A stretch of DNA of 31,468 bases from CALKHQ01 sp050329975 (GCA_050329975.1 JBHJOG010000058.1:1-31468), one strand, 5' to 3'; numbered from the stretch's first letter, positions 16,084 to 24,672 are shown. The notes: generated by a model not told the origin, from the letters alone. A program made the numbers and translations.

Positions 16084-17076
16084 TCAGGCGTGATAGGTGC
16101 TGAACCGGCCGCCGGCGCGGAACCGGTCGAGGTAGCGCGGCAGAACCGCTTCCGGGCCGATCGGCTCGATGCCGAGGCTCTCGAAGCCCGGTTCGCTGCC
16201 CGCCAGGACATTGTCCGTCTGCATCATCCGAATCTGGTCCCTGGTCAGGGGCGGCCTGGGCAGCAGGCCGAGCAGGGCCGCCTGGAAGCGCGCCAGCGGG
16301 AAGGGCACCGGCACCAGCAGCCGCCGCTTACCGGTATGGCGCAGCACCAGTTCCATGATCTCCTGCATGGTGTAGACGCGCGGGCCGCCGAGTTCGAACA
16401 GCTGGCCGGCAAGCCGTGGGTCATCCACCAGCCTGGCCACTGCGCTCGCGACATCGCCGACGTGGACGGGCTGGAACTTCGGCCCGCCGTCGCCGAGCAG
16501 CCGGCCCGCCTTCAGGTCCCCTGGTTTGTAGCGGACCCCCATCACCGGCAGCACCGGCAGCAGCCTGGTCAGGCCGGCGAACTTGTTGAAGAAGTCGTCC
16601 TCCGGGCCGAACATCACCGAAGGCCGCAGGATCACCGCTTGCGCGAACGCCTTGCGCACCTCGGCCTCGCCCTGGGCCTTGCTGCGCGAATAGTTCGCCT
16701 GCGAATGGGGATCGGCGCCCAGCGCGGACATATGGATCAGCTTTGCCGCCCCTCCGGCGCGCGCCGCCAGGGCAACGCGGCGGGCGCCGTCGACATGGAC
16801 GTCCTGGAAGCGCTGCCGGCCGTGCTCGTAGAGAATCCCGACGAGGTTGATCACCACGTCGGCGCCGGCACAGACCGCCTGGATACGGGCATCGTCGGTG
16901 ATCGGTGCGGCGACCGGCGTTATCTGGCCCACGTCGCCCATCGGCTTCAGGAACAGCGCCGAGTCCGGGCTGCGCACCGCGATGCGCATCCGGTACCCCC
17001 TGGCTGCCAGCTCCCGGACGATGTGCCGCCCCGCGAAGCCTGAGCCGCCGAAGATCGTCGCCAAACGGGTCGCCAT
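16084..17076 (-). CDS. NDUFA9-like NAD(P)-binding protein (complex I accessory type)
   Basis: A 330-residue atypical short-chain dehydrogenase/epimerase-fold protein. The N-terminus has the nucleotide loop IFGGSGFAGRH (8-18), followed by VVINLVGILYE, HMSALGAD and SYSK-like NYSRSKAQGE, all typical of the complex I NDUFA9 subfamily. The alphaproteobacterial members resemble the mitochondrial 39-kDa accessory subunit of NADH:ubiquinone oxidoreductase, which binds NADPH and does not turn it over. Whether this copy binds complex I or acts alone is not shown; no nuo gene is in the window. I start at MATRLATIFGG (17076), as the extra upstream codons look non-coding; the ribosome site is weak. It is divergent from the tRNA-Leu gene and convergent with uppP. 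Confidence 0.87.
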   Translation of the reverse strand: MATRLATIFGGSGFAGRHIVRELAARGYRMRIAVRSPDSALFLKPMGDVGQITPVAAPITDDARIQAVCAGADVVINLVGILYEHGRQRFQDVHVDGARRVALAARAGGAAKLIHMSALGADPHSQANYSRSKAQGEAEVRKAFAQAVILRPSVMFGPEDDFFNKFAGLTRLLPVLPVMGVRYKPGDLKAGRLLGDGGPKFQPVHVGDVASAVARLVDDPRLAGQLFELGGPRVYTMQEIMELVLRHTGKRRLLVPVPFPLARFQAALLGLLPRPPLTRDQIRMMQTDNVLAGSEPGFESLGIEPIGPEAVLPRYLDRFRAGGRFSTYHA

Positions 17077-17168
17077 CGTGCCTGTCGCCTTTCGGGGCAG
17101 CCGTCGCGCCCTGGCGGGCCGGACGGGCAGTCGGGAACGCGGCCCATAGATGCCTTGGCGACGACGCA

Positions 17169-17197
17169 TTGACAAGCGCGGCGTCGCCCATTAACTA
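17169..17197 (+). promoter_or_regulatory. Promoter of tRNA-Leu
   Basis: A perfect -35 TTGACA (17169-17174) is followed after 17 bases by TAACTA (17192-17197). Transcription would start near 17204, only about eight bases before the mature 5' end of the tRNA. The short leader and strong -35 are what is expected for a tRNA gene. The same transcript may run on into rnd. Confidence 0.75.
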
Positions 17198-17211
17198 GAC
17201 GCCTCTCGGTT

Positions 17212-17298
<87 letters not shown>

Positions 17299-17366
17299 GA
17301 GTGCTCTCATGGCCGTCGATGCCGGCTTGTTCGCCGAGTTGGCCTCCGATAACAGGGGCGCGGCGG

Positions 17367-17996
17367 ATGACAACTGTCTTGCATCACGGCGATCTGCCGA
17401 CCGGGATCGGCTTCGACGCCTCGGTGGCGATCGATACCGAGACCATGGGGCTCGATCACAGGCGCGACCGGCTGTGCCTTGCCCAGTTCTCGGCCGGCGA
17501 CGGCGCGGTGCACCTGGTTCAGTTCGACAACCCACGCGACAACCCGCAGGCCTATGCCGCGCCGAATATTCGGGCGTTGCTGGCTGACCCGTCAGTCGAC
17601 AAGCTGTTCCATTTCGCCCGCTTCGACATGGCTGCGTTCGCTCATGCCATGGGCGTGATGACGCAGCCTGTTTTCTGCACCAAGATCGCATCGCGGCTGG
17701 TGCGGACCTATACCGACCGCCACGGTCTGAGAGACCTGTGCCGGGAACTGCTCGGCGTCGACCTGTCGAAGCAGCAGCAAAGTTCCGACTGGGGCGCGCG
17801 CGAACTGAGCGCCGAACAGCACGACTATGCCGGCCACGACGTGCTATACCTCCACCAGTTGCGTACGATTCTGGACGAACGGCTGGAGCGGGAGGGGCGG
17901 CGCATGCTTGCCTACGACTGTTTCGCCTGTTTGCCGGCACGCGTGGCGCTCGACCTCGCCGGTTGGGCGGACCAGGACATATTTGCGCACGCGTGA
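17367..17996 (+). CDS. rnd: Ribonuclease D (short form)
   Basis: A 209-residue DEDDy 3'-5' exoribonuclease that trims tRNA precursors and other structured RNA. Catalytic residues are visible: D23 and E25 in IDTETMGL, D87 in HFARFDMAAF, and Y154 with D158 in YAGHDVLYL. It lacks the HRDC domains of E. coli RNase D (about 375 residues), as is usual for the short alphaproteobacterial form. I take the ATG at 17367 because MTTVLHHGDLP is the family start; the open frame upstream runs into the end of the tRNA. It lies right after tRNA-Leu and may share its transcript, which would suit a tRNA-processing enzyme. kdsD follows after 99 bases. Confidence 0.92.
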   Translation: MTTVLHHGDLPTGIGFDASVAIDTETMGLDHRRDRLCLAQFSAGDGAVHLVQFDNPRDNPQAYAAPNIRALLADPSVDKLFHFARFDMAAFAHAMGVMTQPVFCTKIASRLVRTYTDRHGLRDLCRELLGVDLSKQQQSSDWGARELSAEQHDYAGHDVLYLHQLRTILDERLEREGRRMLAYDCFACLPARVALDLAGWADQDIFAHA

Positions 17997-18095
17997 GCCG
18001 GCCGCCGACTCGGGCGAGCGCGCGTCGGAACCGCCGGACTCGGCGCGAGCATGGGGCGAAGGGCGCGCGGTGACGACAACAGCAGCGATATACCG

Positions 18096-19082
18096 ATGAC
18101 AGCCTCCGCACCGCGTCCGCAGACAGCCGCCTTCGACGCCGTCGCCGTCGGCCGCGATGTGCTGGTGACCGAATCGGCCGCGCTCGCGTCGCTGGCTCAG
18201 TCGCTGGGCGAGCCGTTTGCCGAAGCGGTCGAGCGTCTGTACCAGATCCCCGGCCGGGTGGCGGTGACCGGTATGGGCAAGTCGGGCCACGTGGCGCGCA
18301 AGATCGCGGCCACCCTGGCCTCGACCGGTACCCCGGCCCTGTTTGTCCACCCCGGCGAGGCGAGCCACGGGGACCTCGGCATGGTCGGGGCCGGCGATGC
18401 GGTGCTGGCCTTGTCGAATTCCGGCGAGACCCCCGAACTCAACGACATCATCGCCTATACCCGCCGGTTCTCCATTCCCCTGATCGCACTGACCGCCACG
18501 ACCGGCAGCAGCCTCGGCCAGGCTGCCGATGTCCGGCTGATCCTGCCGCCGGCGCCGGAGGCAGGCGTGCTGGCTCTGGCGCCCACGACCTCTACAACCA
18601 TGATGCTGGCGCTCGGCGATGCGCTCGCCGTGGCGTTGCTCGAGCGGCGCGGCTTCACCGCCGACGACTTCCGTGTGTTCCACCCGGGCGGGCAGCTTGG
18701 ACGGCGGCTCCTGCGGGTGCGCGACGTGATGCACCGGGGGCCGGAGCTTCCGCTGATCGGTCTCGATCCGCCGATGAGCGAGGCACTGATTGCGCTTGCC
18801 TCGAAGCGCTTCGGCTGCATCGGCGTCATCGACGACGACGGACGGCTGGCCGGCATGATCACCGACGGAGACCTGAGGCGGCATCTCGGGCCCGATCTGC
18901 TGAACCGGCCCGTGTCGGAGGTGATGACCCGCCAGCCGCTGACCACCACCCCCGAGGTGCTCGCCGCCGAAGTGCTCGCCGCGCTCAACGCCCGCCAGAT
19001 TATCGCCATGTTCGTTGTCGAGGCTGATCGCCCGGTCGGCCTGATCCACGTGCATGACATCCTGGCCGCCGGCGTTGCCTGA
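18096..19082 (+). CDS. kdsD: D-arabinose-5-phosphate isomerase (KpsF/GutQ family)
   Basis: A 328-residue enzyme that turns ribulose 5-phosphate into arabinose 5-phosphate, the first step to Kdo for LPS. The SIS domain (about 50-185) has TGMGKSGHVARK and EASHGDLGM. Residues K62, E114, E155 and H196 match, with a shift of three, the active-site Lys, two Glu and His reported for E. coli KdsD. Two CBS motifs follow (about 210-328). The start ATG at 18096 has a weak ribosome site; the frame extends 15 codons further upstream. It opens the lptCAB-rpoN run: lptC begins 13 bases after its stop. The link of Kdo supply to LPS export genes is a common alphaproteobacterial arrangement. Confidence 0.94.
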   Translation: MTASAPRPQTAAFDAVAVGRDVLVTESAALASLAQSLGEPFAEAVERLYQIPGRVAVTGMGKSGHVARKIAATLASTGTPALFVHPGEASHGDLGMVGAGDAVLALSNSGETPELNDIIAYTRRFSIPLIALTATTGSSLGQAADVRLILPPAPEAGVLALAPTTSTTMMLALGDALAVALLERRGFTADDFRVFHPGGQLGRRLLRVRDVMHRGPELPLIGLDPPMSEALIALASKRFGCIGVIDDDGRLAGMITDGDLRRHLGPDLLNRPVSEVMTRQPLTTTPEVLAAEVLAALNARQIIAMFVVEADRPVGLIHVHDILAAGVA

Positions 19083-19095
19083 GGCCGTGCGCAGG

Positions 19096-19827
19096 ATGGA
19101 CCAGACCGCAGACGCCGCCGGGCAGACAGCCCTGACCACCGCTGACTCCCTGGCGGACGGGACTGCGCGTGGTCGGCGGATGGCGGCGATGATCGACGCC
19201 GCCAGCATGCGCCGCCGTGGCGGGGCCAGCACAGGCTACTCCCGCTTTGTCCAGGGCATGCGGCTTGTCCTGCCGACGATCGCGGTGCTGCTGGTGCTGG
19301 CCGTGGCGCTGTGGCCCGAGTTCAGTGAGATCGAGAACGCCATCGTGCGACCCGACATCCCGATCGATATCCGCGACGCCGATCGGCTGACCATGAGCAA
19401 CCCGCGGTACATGAGCCGGGACAAGGACGGTGCCGCCTATACGGTGACTGCCGACGAGGCCGAGCAGCAGGACACGGCAGACGGCGGCATGAGGCTCAGT
19501 AACCCGGCGGCCGACGTCATCCTGGAGGACGGCAGCTGGGTGATGCTGCAGGCGCTGACCGGCGAGTACTGGGACCAGGAGCGCCTGCTGGAACTCGTCG
19601 GCGACGTTGCCTTGTTCCACGACGCCGGCTACGAGTTTCACACCCAGCAGGCGACGATCGACTTCGCGTCCGGGCGGGCGGAAGGCCATGCGCCGGTCGA
19701 CGGATTCGGCGCCTTCGGCGACATCGAATCGGAGGGCTTCGCGATCGAGGAGCGGGGCAGGGTCATCATCTTCACGGGTCGCGCCCACATGGTGCTGCGA
19801 CTGGAAGAAGGGCCGACAGCACCATGA
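19096..19827 (+). CDS. lptC: LPS export ABC transporter periplasmic protein LptC
   Basis: A 243-residue bitopic inner-membrane protein. A cytoplasmic N-terminal tail is followed by one membrane helix (LVLPTIAVLLVLAVALWPEF, about residues 57-76) and a periplasmic beta-jellyroll. LptC receives LPS from LptB2FG and hands it to LptA. The tail of about 55 residues is longer than in E. coli LptC, as is common in alphaproteobacteria. Starts at 19054 and at a GTG (19087) are possible; I choose the ATG at 19096 because GAGG lies at the kdsD stop at a usable distance. The end overlaps lptA in ATGA, showing translational coupling. Confidence 0.88.
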   Translation: MDQTADAAGQTALTTADSLADGTARGRRMAAMIDAASMRRRGGASTGYSRFVQGMRLVLPTIAVLLVLAVALWPEFSEIENAIVRPDIPIDIRDADRLTMSNPRYMSRDKDGAAYTVTADEAEQQDTADGGMRLSNPAADVILEDGSWVMLQALTGEYWDQERLLELVGDVALFHDAGYEFHTQQATIDFASGRAEGHAPVDGFGAFGDIESEGFAIEERGRVIIFTGRAHMVLRLEEGPTAP

Positions 19828-20723
19828 CGACCTCGCGGCTGACGACAGGGACGGCCCTGATGCTGGCCATGCTCGCCACCGGAGCCGCCGCGTCGGCCCA
19901 GGGACTGGATTTCGCCAGTGGCGACGAGCCGGTGACGATCGACGCCGATGACGGCATCGAATGGCAGCGCGATCGGTCGGCCTATATCGCCCGCGGCAAC
20001 GCCACCGCGACCCGCGGCGAAACCTCGGTTCGCGCCGACGAGCTGATCGCCTATTACACGCCGGACTCCGACGGGTCCGACATCTTCCGGATCGACGCCG
20101 TCGGCGGCGTGGTGATCCTAGGCACCCAGCAGCGGGTGGTCGGTGACCGGGCGATCTACGACGTGGTCCGGGGGATCGTGGTCATCACCGGCGATGGCCT
20201 GCGGCTGACCACGCCGACCGAGGTGCTGACGGCGCGCGACAGCCTGGAGTACTGGTCGACGGACCAGATGGCGGTCGCCCGAGGCGATGCGGTGGCCTGC
20301 ACCGGCTCGGAGCGGTTGTCGGCCGAGATCCTGACGGCCTATTTCCGCGACGATGCCGCAGGCGGCGGCGATGCCGCACAACCTGCTGCCGCGTCAGATC
20401 CGGACGCGGCTGCCGCGCAGCAGAGCCAGAGCCTGGACCGGCTCGAGGCGTTCGGCGGCGTCGTGATCCTGACCTCCACCGACCGGGCCGAGGCTGAACG
20501 GGGCGTCTATTATGCCCGCGACGAGATTGTGCTCCTCAACGAAAACGTGCGCATCACCCAGGGCGACAACCAGCTGATCGGGACGGCGGCCGAATACGAC
20601 CTCCTGACCCGGATCTTCAAGGTCGAGAACGCGCGGATGTACTTCGTGCAGCAGGAAGGCGAGCAGCCCCAGGGCGAGCCGCCGTGCCTGGTGCCGCCCT
20701 TCGAGCAGGGCCCTGACCGGTGA
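19824..20723 (+). CDS. lptA: LPS transport protein LptA, duplicated OstA-like form
   Basis: A 299-residue periplasmic protein that forms the bridge carrying LPS to the outer membrane. A signal peptide ends with ATGAAASA (cleavage expected after A25). Two OstA-like halves are seen: about 33-160 and 150-275. The segments AVGGVVILGTQQRVVGDRAIYD and AFGGVVILTSTDRAEAERGVYY correspond to each other, which suggests an internal duplication. A low-complexity Ala/Asp/Gln stretch (178-203) sits between them. E. coli LptA is about 185 residues, so this one is long. It overlaps lptC (ATGA) and lptB (GTGA), so the three are made together. Confidence 0.88.
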   Translation: MTTSRLTTGTALMLAMLATGAAASAQGLDFASGDEPVTIDADDGIEWQRDRSAYIARGNATATRGETSVRADELIAYYTPDSDGSDIFRIDAVGGVVILGTQQRVVGDRAIYDVVRGIVVITGDGLRLTTPTEVLTARDSLEYWSTDQMAVARGDAVACTGSERLSAEILTAYFRDDAAGGGDAAQPAAASDPDAAAAQQSQSLDRLEAFGGVVILTSTDRAEAERGVYYARDEIVLLNENVRITQGDNQLIGTAAEYDLLTRIFKVENARMYFVQQEGEQPQGEPPCLVPPFEQGPDR

Positions 20724-21496
20724 GCCGCGAAACCCGGAGCTCAAGCGGCGACGGCCCGCGGCTCGTTGCGGAGAACGAGGGTCTGACGGCGCGCAATGTC
20801 GGCAAGCGTTACAAGCGGCGTCCAGTGCTGCGCGACGTCAGCCTGCGCGTGCAGCGTGGCGAGTCGGTGGGCCTTCTGGGCCCGAACGGGGCCGGCAAGA
20901 CCACATTCTTTTATATCATTACCGGCCTGATCAGCGCCGACTACGGCACCATCGCGCTCGACGGGCGCGAGATCACAGAGCTGCCGATGTACCGCCGCGC
21001 CCGCCTCGGCATCGGCTATCTGCCACAGGAGCCCTCGATCTTTCGCGGGCTCAGCGTGGAGAAGAACATCCGCGCGGTGCTGGAGGCGGTCGACCCGGAC
21101 CGTGATCGGCGGGAGGCGGCGCTCGACGACCTGCTCGCCGAGTTCTCGATCACCCATCTGCGCCGGACGCCGGCCATTGCGCTCTCGGGCGGGGAGCGGC
21201 GCCGGGTGGAGATTGCCCGGGCGCTGGCGACCCAGCCGTCCTTCATGCTGTTCGACGAGCCGCTGGCCGGCATCGACCCGATCGCCGTCAACGACATCCG
21301 CGAGCTGATCCTGCACCTGAAGACCCGGGGAATCGGCGTTCTGATCACCGATCATAACGTTCGGGAAACCTTAGGTACGGTAGACCGGGCCTATATCTTG
21401 CATGATGGTGCGGTGTTGATGGAAGGTAAGCCGACAGAAATCGTGGCGCATGAGGATGTCCGCCGGGTCTATCTCGGCGAGCGGTTCAGCCTCTAG
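20720..21496 (+). CDS. lptB: LPS export ABC transporter ATPase LptB
   Basis: A 258-residue ABC ATPase that powers LPS extraction with LptF and LptG (not in this window). Motifs are complete: Walker A GPNGAGKT (54-61), Q-loop Q103 in YLPQEPSIF, signature LSGGE (155-159), Walker B FMLFDE (175-180), and the switch histidine H212 in ITDHNVRE. The region LPQEPSIFRGLSVEKNI is characteristic of LptB among ABC proteins. The GTG start overlaps the lptA stop in GTGA. An N-terminal tail of about 20 residues precedes the conserved domain. rpoN begins 49 bases after the stop, as in many proteobacteria. Confidence 0.96.
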   Translation: MSRETRSSSGDGPRLVAENEGLTARNVGKRYKRRPVLRDVSLRVQRGESVGLLGPNGAGKTTFFYIITGLISADYGTIALDGREITELPMYRRARLGIGYLPQEPSIFRGLSVEKNIRAVLEAVDPDRDRREAALDDLLAEFSITHLRRTPAIALSGGERRRVEIARALATQPSFMLFDEPLAGIDPIAVNDIRELILHLKTRGIGVLITDHNVRETLGTVDRAYILHDGAVLMEGKPTEIVAHEDVRRVYLGERFSL

Positions 21497-21545
21497 TGCC
21501 ACTCCGTCCGATGGCTTCCATCGCAAACTTGCTACGCGGCGCACA

Positions 21546-23048
21546 ATGGGTCTAGGTCAGCGTCTCGACCTGCGTCAAAGCCAGTCGCTGGTGATGACGC
21601 CGCAATTGCAGCAGGCGATAAAGCTGCTGCAGCTGTCCAACCTCGAACTCGGCACCTTTGTCGAGGCGGAACTCGAGCGCAATCCGTTGCTGGAGCGGGA
21701 GGACGAGGCCCCGCCGCGCGACCTTGGCCAGGATGAACGGCCGAGGGCCGAAGACGCGCCGCCGTCCGCTGCGGGCGACAGCATCGTCGCGCGCCAAGGG
21801 GAAGCGCCGCTCGACACCGATTTCACCTCCGTCTGGGACGATACCGGCTCCGACGCGAATGTGGGCGGCGACAGCGGCCTCTACGCCAGCTGGGGGTTCG
21901 GCGCCTCGCGCGGCGGATCATTCGATGACGATGACGGGTTCTCTTTCGAGCAGACCCTGAGCGGCACCATCTCCCTGCGAGACCATCTGCTGGGCCAGCT
22001 TCACGTCGACGTCACCGAGCCGCGCGCCAGGATGATCGGCGCCCATCTCATCGACAGCCTGGACGAGACCGGCTGGCTGACGACACCGCTCGATGTGCTC
22101 GCCGAGCGGCTGGGCTGCCCGGTTGCCGAGGTCGAGGCTGCCGTCGCGACGGTGCAGCGTTTCGACCCGCCCGGGATCTGCGCCCGCTCGCTCAAGGAGT
22201 GCCTGGAGCTGCAGCTGCGCGACCGCAACCGATACGATCCGGCGATGGCGGCTCTGCTGGACAACCTCGAGCTGCTGGCGGCGCGCAACACCAAGGCGCT
22301 GCTCAAGATCTGCGGGGTCGACGCTGAGGATCTCGCCGAGATGGCGGCCGAGATCCGCCGACTGAACCCGAAGCCGGCACTGCAGTTCGGCGACGGAGCG
22401 GTGCAGGGGGTGGTACCCGACGTGCTGATGCGGCCGGCGCCCGACGGCGGCTGGCATATCGAGCTCAACGCCGAGACGCTGCCGCGCGTGCTGGTCAACG
22501 CCACCTACTACACCCACGTCCGCCGCGGCGCCCGCAATGCCGAGGAGCGCGAGTTCCTCACCGAGCAGCTCAATTCGGCCAACTGGCTTGTCAAGGCCCT
22601 GCACCAGCGAGCCACCACCATCCTGAAAGTGGCGAGCGAGATCGTCGCCCAGCAGGACGCGTTCTTCCGCCAGGGAGTCTCGCAGCTCAGGCCGCTGATC
22701 TTGCGCGATATCGCCGATGTGATCGGCATGCACGAGAGCACGGTCAGCCGCGTCACCACCAACAAGTTCCTGGCCACTCCGCGCGGCCTGTTCGAACTCA
22801 AGTACTTCTTCACCGCGGCAATCCAGGGCAGCGACGGCGACAGCGTCTCGGCCGAGGCGGTGCGACACCAGATCCGTGGCCTGGTCGACGGGGAGACGGC
22901 CCATACGGTCCTGTCCGACGACCAGATCGTGGCGGCCCTGCGCAGCGCCGGAGTCATGATTGCCAGGCGCACGGTGGCCAAGTATCGCGATGCGATGCGG
23001 ATCCCTTCCTCGGTGCAGCGGCGACGGATGAAATCGGTCGGTCTGTAG
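21546..23048 (+). CDS. rpoN: RNA polymerase sigma-54 factor
   Basis: A 500-residue sigma-54. Region I is the Gln/Leu-rich start (QSLVMTPQLQQAIKLLQLSNLEL), where activators act. An acidic, variable region II spans about 52-136. The core-binding domain follows, then the helix-turn-helix LRDIADVIGMHESTVSRVTTNK (386-407), and the RpoN box ARRTVAKYR (473-481), which contacts the -24 element. The start at 21546 is set by MGLGQRLDLRQSQ; the open frame runs further upstream but overlaps the lptB end, and there is no strong ribosome site. It lies between lptB and hpf, a widely conserved order. In alphaproteobacteria it usually controls nitrogen use and motility. Confidence 0.97.
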   Translation: MGLGQRLDLRQSQSLVMTPQLQQAIKLLQLSNLELGTFVEAELERNPLLEREDEAPPRDLGQDERPRAEDAPPSAAGDSIVARQGEAPLDTDFTSVWDDTGSDANVGGDSGLYASWGFGASRGGSFDDDDGFSFEQTLSGTISLRDHLLGQLHVDVTEPRARMIGAHLIDSLDETGWLTTPLDVLAERLGCPVAEVEAAVATVQRFDPPGICARSLKECLELQLRDRNRYDPAMAALLDNLELLAARNTKALLKICGVDAEDLAEMAAEIRRLNPKPALQFGDGAVQGVVPDVLMRPAPDGGWHIELNAETLPRVLVNATYYTHVRRGARNAEEREFLTEQLNSANWLVKALHQRATTILKVASEIVAQQDAFFRQGVSQLRPLILRDIADVIGMHESTVSRVTTNKFLATPRGLFELKYFFTAAIQGSDGDSVSAEAVRHQIRGLVDGETAHTVLSDDQIVAALRSAGVMIARRTVAKYRDAMRIPSSVQRRRMKSVGL

Positions 23049-23075
23049 CGGGCACGGGAGGTTCGTGACGGATCG

Positions 23076-23104
23076 TTGACACGGACGGACGCCGACCCTA
23101 AGGT
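23076..23104 (+). promoter_or_regulatory. Candidate promoter of hpf-ptsN
   Basis: A perfect TTGACA (23076-23081) is followed after 17 bases by TAAGGT (23099-23104), a weak -10 that keeps the conserved first T, second A and final T. It lies in the 156-base gap between rpoN and hpf, about 95 bases before the hpf start. It could give hpf and ptsN expression apart from the upstream operon. Confidence 0.45.
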
Positions 23105-23204
23105 CCGCGCCTCGTTCGTCGGGGGCATGATCGACGGCTTATGATCTGGGACAAGAGTCTCGCATCGCCTTGCAGTGAACCGACGTACGGAGTGCCAAGA
23201 GCCC

Positions 23205-23813
23205 ATGAGAATCGAAGTTTCCGGCCACCATATCGACGTGGGTGATGCCCTGGGCGCCCATATCCGGGCGCGCATGGAAGCGGAGGTCGCCAAGTACTTT
23301 GATCGGGCGATCGAAGGGGCGGTGCTGGTTTCGCGCAGCGGCCACGGCTACCAGGTCGAATCCTCGGTCCATGCCGGCGCCGGAATCGTGATGCGGGCAG
23401 CCGCCACGGCCGACGAGCCCTATGCGGCGGCCGACCAGGCCATCGACCGGATCGCCAAGCGCCTGCGCCGCTACAAGCGTCGGCTGAAGGACCACCACAA
23501 GCAGAACGGCGGCGGGGTCGAGGCTGCGGCACAGTCCTACGTGGTGGCGGCGGAGGCCGATGACGATGTTGGGGAAGACCACGACGAGCCTGCGGGCCAT
23601 CACCCGGTGGTCATCGCCGAGGAACCGACGCGGATCCTGACCATGACCCCCAGTGCGGCGGTGATGGCGCTGGACCTTTCCGAGCAGCCTGCCGTCGTCT
23701 TCATCAATGCCGCGCACGGCGCGATCAACGTGGTCTATCGGCGCAGCGACGGCAATGTGGGCTGGATCGACCCGCAGATCCCCGGGCGAACCGGCGGGTC
23801 CTCGGAGCAATGA
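23205..23813 (+). CDS. hpf: Ribosome hibernation promoting factor, long form
   Basis: A 202-residue long HPF. The N-domain (1 to about 100) has the S30AE/RaiA fold with the basic helix KRLRRYKRRLKDHHK, which binds the decoding region of the 30S subunit. A linker of acidic and histidine residues follows, and a C-terminal domain (about 140-192) with AVVFINAAHGAINVVYRRSDGNVGWIDP drives 100S ribosome dimer formation. Gammaproteobacterial HPF lacks this second domain. The ATG at 23205 fits the family start MRIEVSGHHIDV; AAGAG and GGAG lie upstream. It is followed after 13 bases by ptsN. Confidence 0.94.
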   Translation: MRIEVSGHHIDVGDALGAHIRARMEAEVAKYFDRAIEGAVLVSRSGHGYQVESSVHAGAGIVMRAAATADEPYAAADQAIDRIAKRLRRYKRRLKDHHKQNGGGVEAAAQSYVVAAEADDDVGEDHDEPAGHHPVVIAEEPTRILTMTPSAAVMALDLSEQPAVVFINAAHGAINVVYRRSDGNVGWIDPQIPGRTGGSSEQ

Positions 23814-23826
23814 GGCAGTAAGCAAG

Positions 23827-24291
23827 ATGGTTTCACACGAGTTGCTGGACGTGCAGGGCGTGATGCTCGATCTGCACGCGTCCAGCAAGAAACAGGTGTT
23901 CGAGCACCTGGCCGAACGCGGTGCCAAGTTGTGCGGTCTGCACCAGCGGGTGCTGTTCGACATGCTGCTCGAACGGGAGCGGCTTGGCTCGACCGGCGTC
24001 GGCGAGGGGGTGGCGATTCCCCATGCGCGGCCTGCGGGAATCGATCGCATCTACGGCGTGTTCGCCCGGCTGGCGAAGCCGATCCCGTTCGATGCGCCCG
24101 ACGACCGGCCGGTCGACCTGATCTTTCTGCTGCTGGCACCGGCGAGCGAGGGCGGGGATCACCTGAAGGCGCTGGCAAAGGTCGCGCGCGCTTTGCGCGA
24201 CAAGACCGTGCGCAAGCAGCTCAGGAGCGCCAAGACCGACAAGTCGGTGGCCGAACTGATCGCCAGCGTGGGCCACCAGGCGGCTGCGTAG
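23827..24291 (+). CDS. ptsN: PTS IIA-like nitrogen regulatory protein PtsN
   Basis: A 154-residue EIIA-Ntr protein, the output of the nitrogen phosphotransferase chain (PtsP-NPr-PtsN). The phosphorylated histidine is H66 in GVAIPHARP. The fold is complete, with the later LIFLLLAPASEGGDHLKALAKVARAL block. In other proteobacteria it affects potassium transport, the stringent response and nitrogen and carbon balance through protein contacts. The ATG is preceded by GAGG. It is the last gene of the plus-strand run and converges on the DUF1150 gene after 30 bases. Confidence 0.95.
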   Translation: MVSHELLDVQGVMLDLHASSKKQVFEHLAERGAKLCGLHQRVLFDMLLERERLGSTGVGEGVAIPHARPAGIDRIYGVFARLAKPIPFDAPDDRPVDLIFLLLAPASEGGDHLKALAKVARALRDKTVRKQLRSAKTDKSVAELIASVGHQAAA

Positions 24292-24321
24292 CGGCGGCCC
24301 GGCGGCCATGATTCTGGTCGA

Positions 24322-24540
24322 TCAGTGTGCCGCGAGCGGCTCCAGGTTGTTCTGCTTGATGGTGGCCTCGGCCAGCAAGTAGCTGGCGGCGACTGCGAGA
24401 GCGGATCCGTCGGCAGCGTGAATGGCGTACGCGCGCGTGCCGTCCTTGCTGACGATCGGCTTGATGTAGGCGACGTCATCGGTGCCCAACCGCAAGAAGT
24501 CCGCCTGGCTCAACAGGCGCAAGGGCTGTTCTACGTGCAT
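24322..24540 (-). CDS. DUF1150 family protein
   Basis: A 72-residue protein of the DUF1150 family, small alphaproteobacterial proteins of unknown function. Family marks are LGTDDVAYIKPI, RAYAIHAADGSALAVA and the end LAEATIKQNNLEPLAAH. I start at 24540, not at the upstream ATG (24594), because AAGGAGGA lies six bases before it. In many alphaproteobacteria the gene follows an Hsp20 gene, as here (132 bases after hsp20), so it may be heat-induced along with it. No membrane segment, signal or metal site is seen. Confidence 0.85.
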   Translation of the reverse strand: MHVEQPLRLLSQADFLRLGTDDVAYIKPIVSKDGTRAYAIHAADGSALAVAASYLLAEATIKQNNLEPLAAH

Positions 24541-24638
24541 CCGGGTCCTCCTTGAACACGGTGTTCGGTAAAGCGCACCACGCGATTGCGGCATGATTGC
24601 GCACGAGTTGGCAGCAATGTCCGATCCACCCTCATTGG

Positions 24639-24659
24639 CAGCCGGCAGCGCGCCGGCTG
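24639..24659 (-). terminator. Strong hairpin after hsp20, no T-run
   Basis: CAGCCGGC (24639-24646) and GCCGGCTG (24652-24659) form a perfect 8-bp stem with a 5-base loop, starting 13 bases past the hsp20 stop. On the minus strand no run of T follows, so it is probably not a full intrinsic terminator. It may weaken read-through into the DUF1150 gene or protect the 3' end of a processed hsp20 mRNA. Confidence 0.4.
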
Positions 24660-24672
24660 GCGGTGGTGGACG

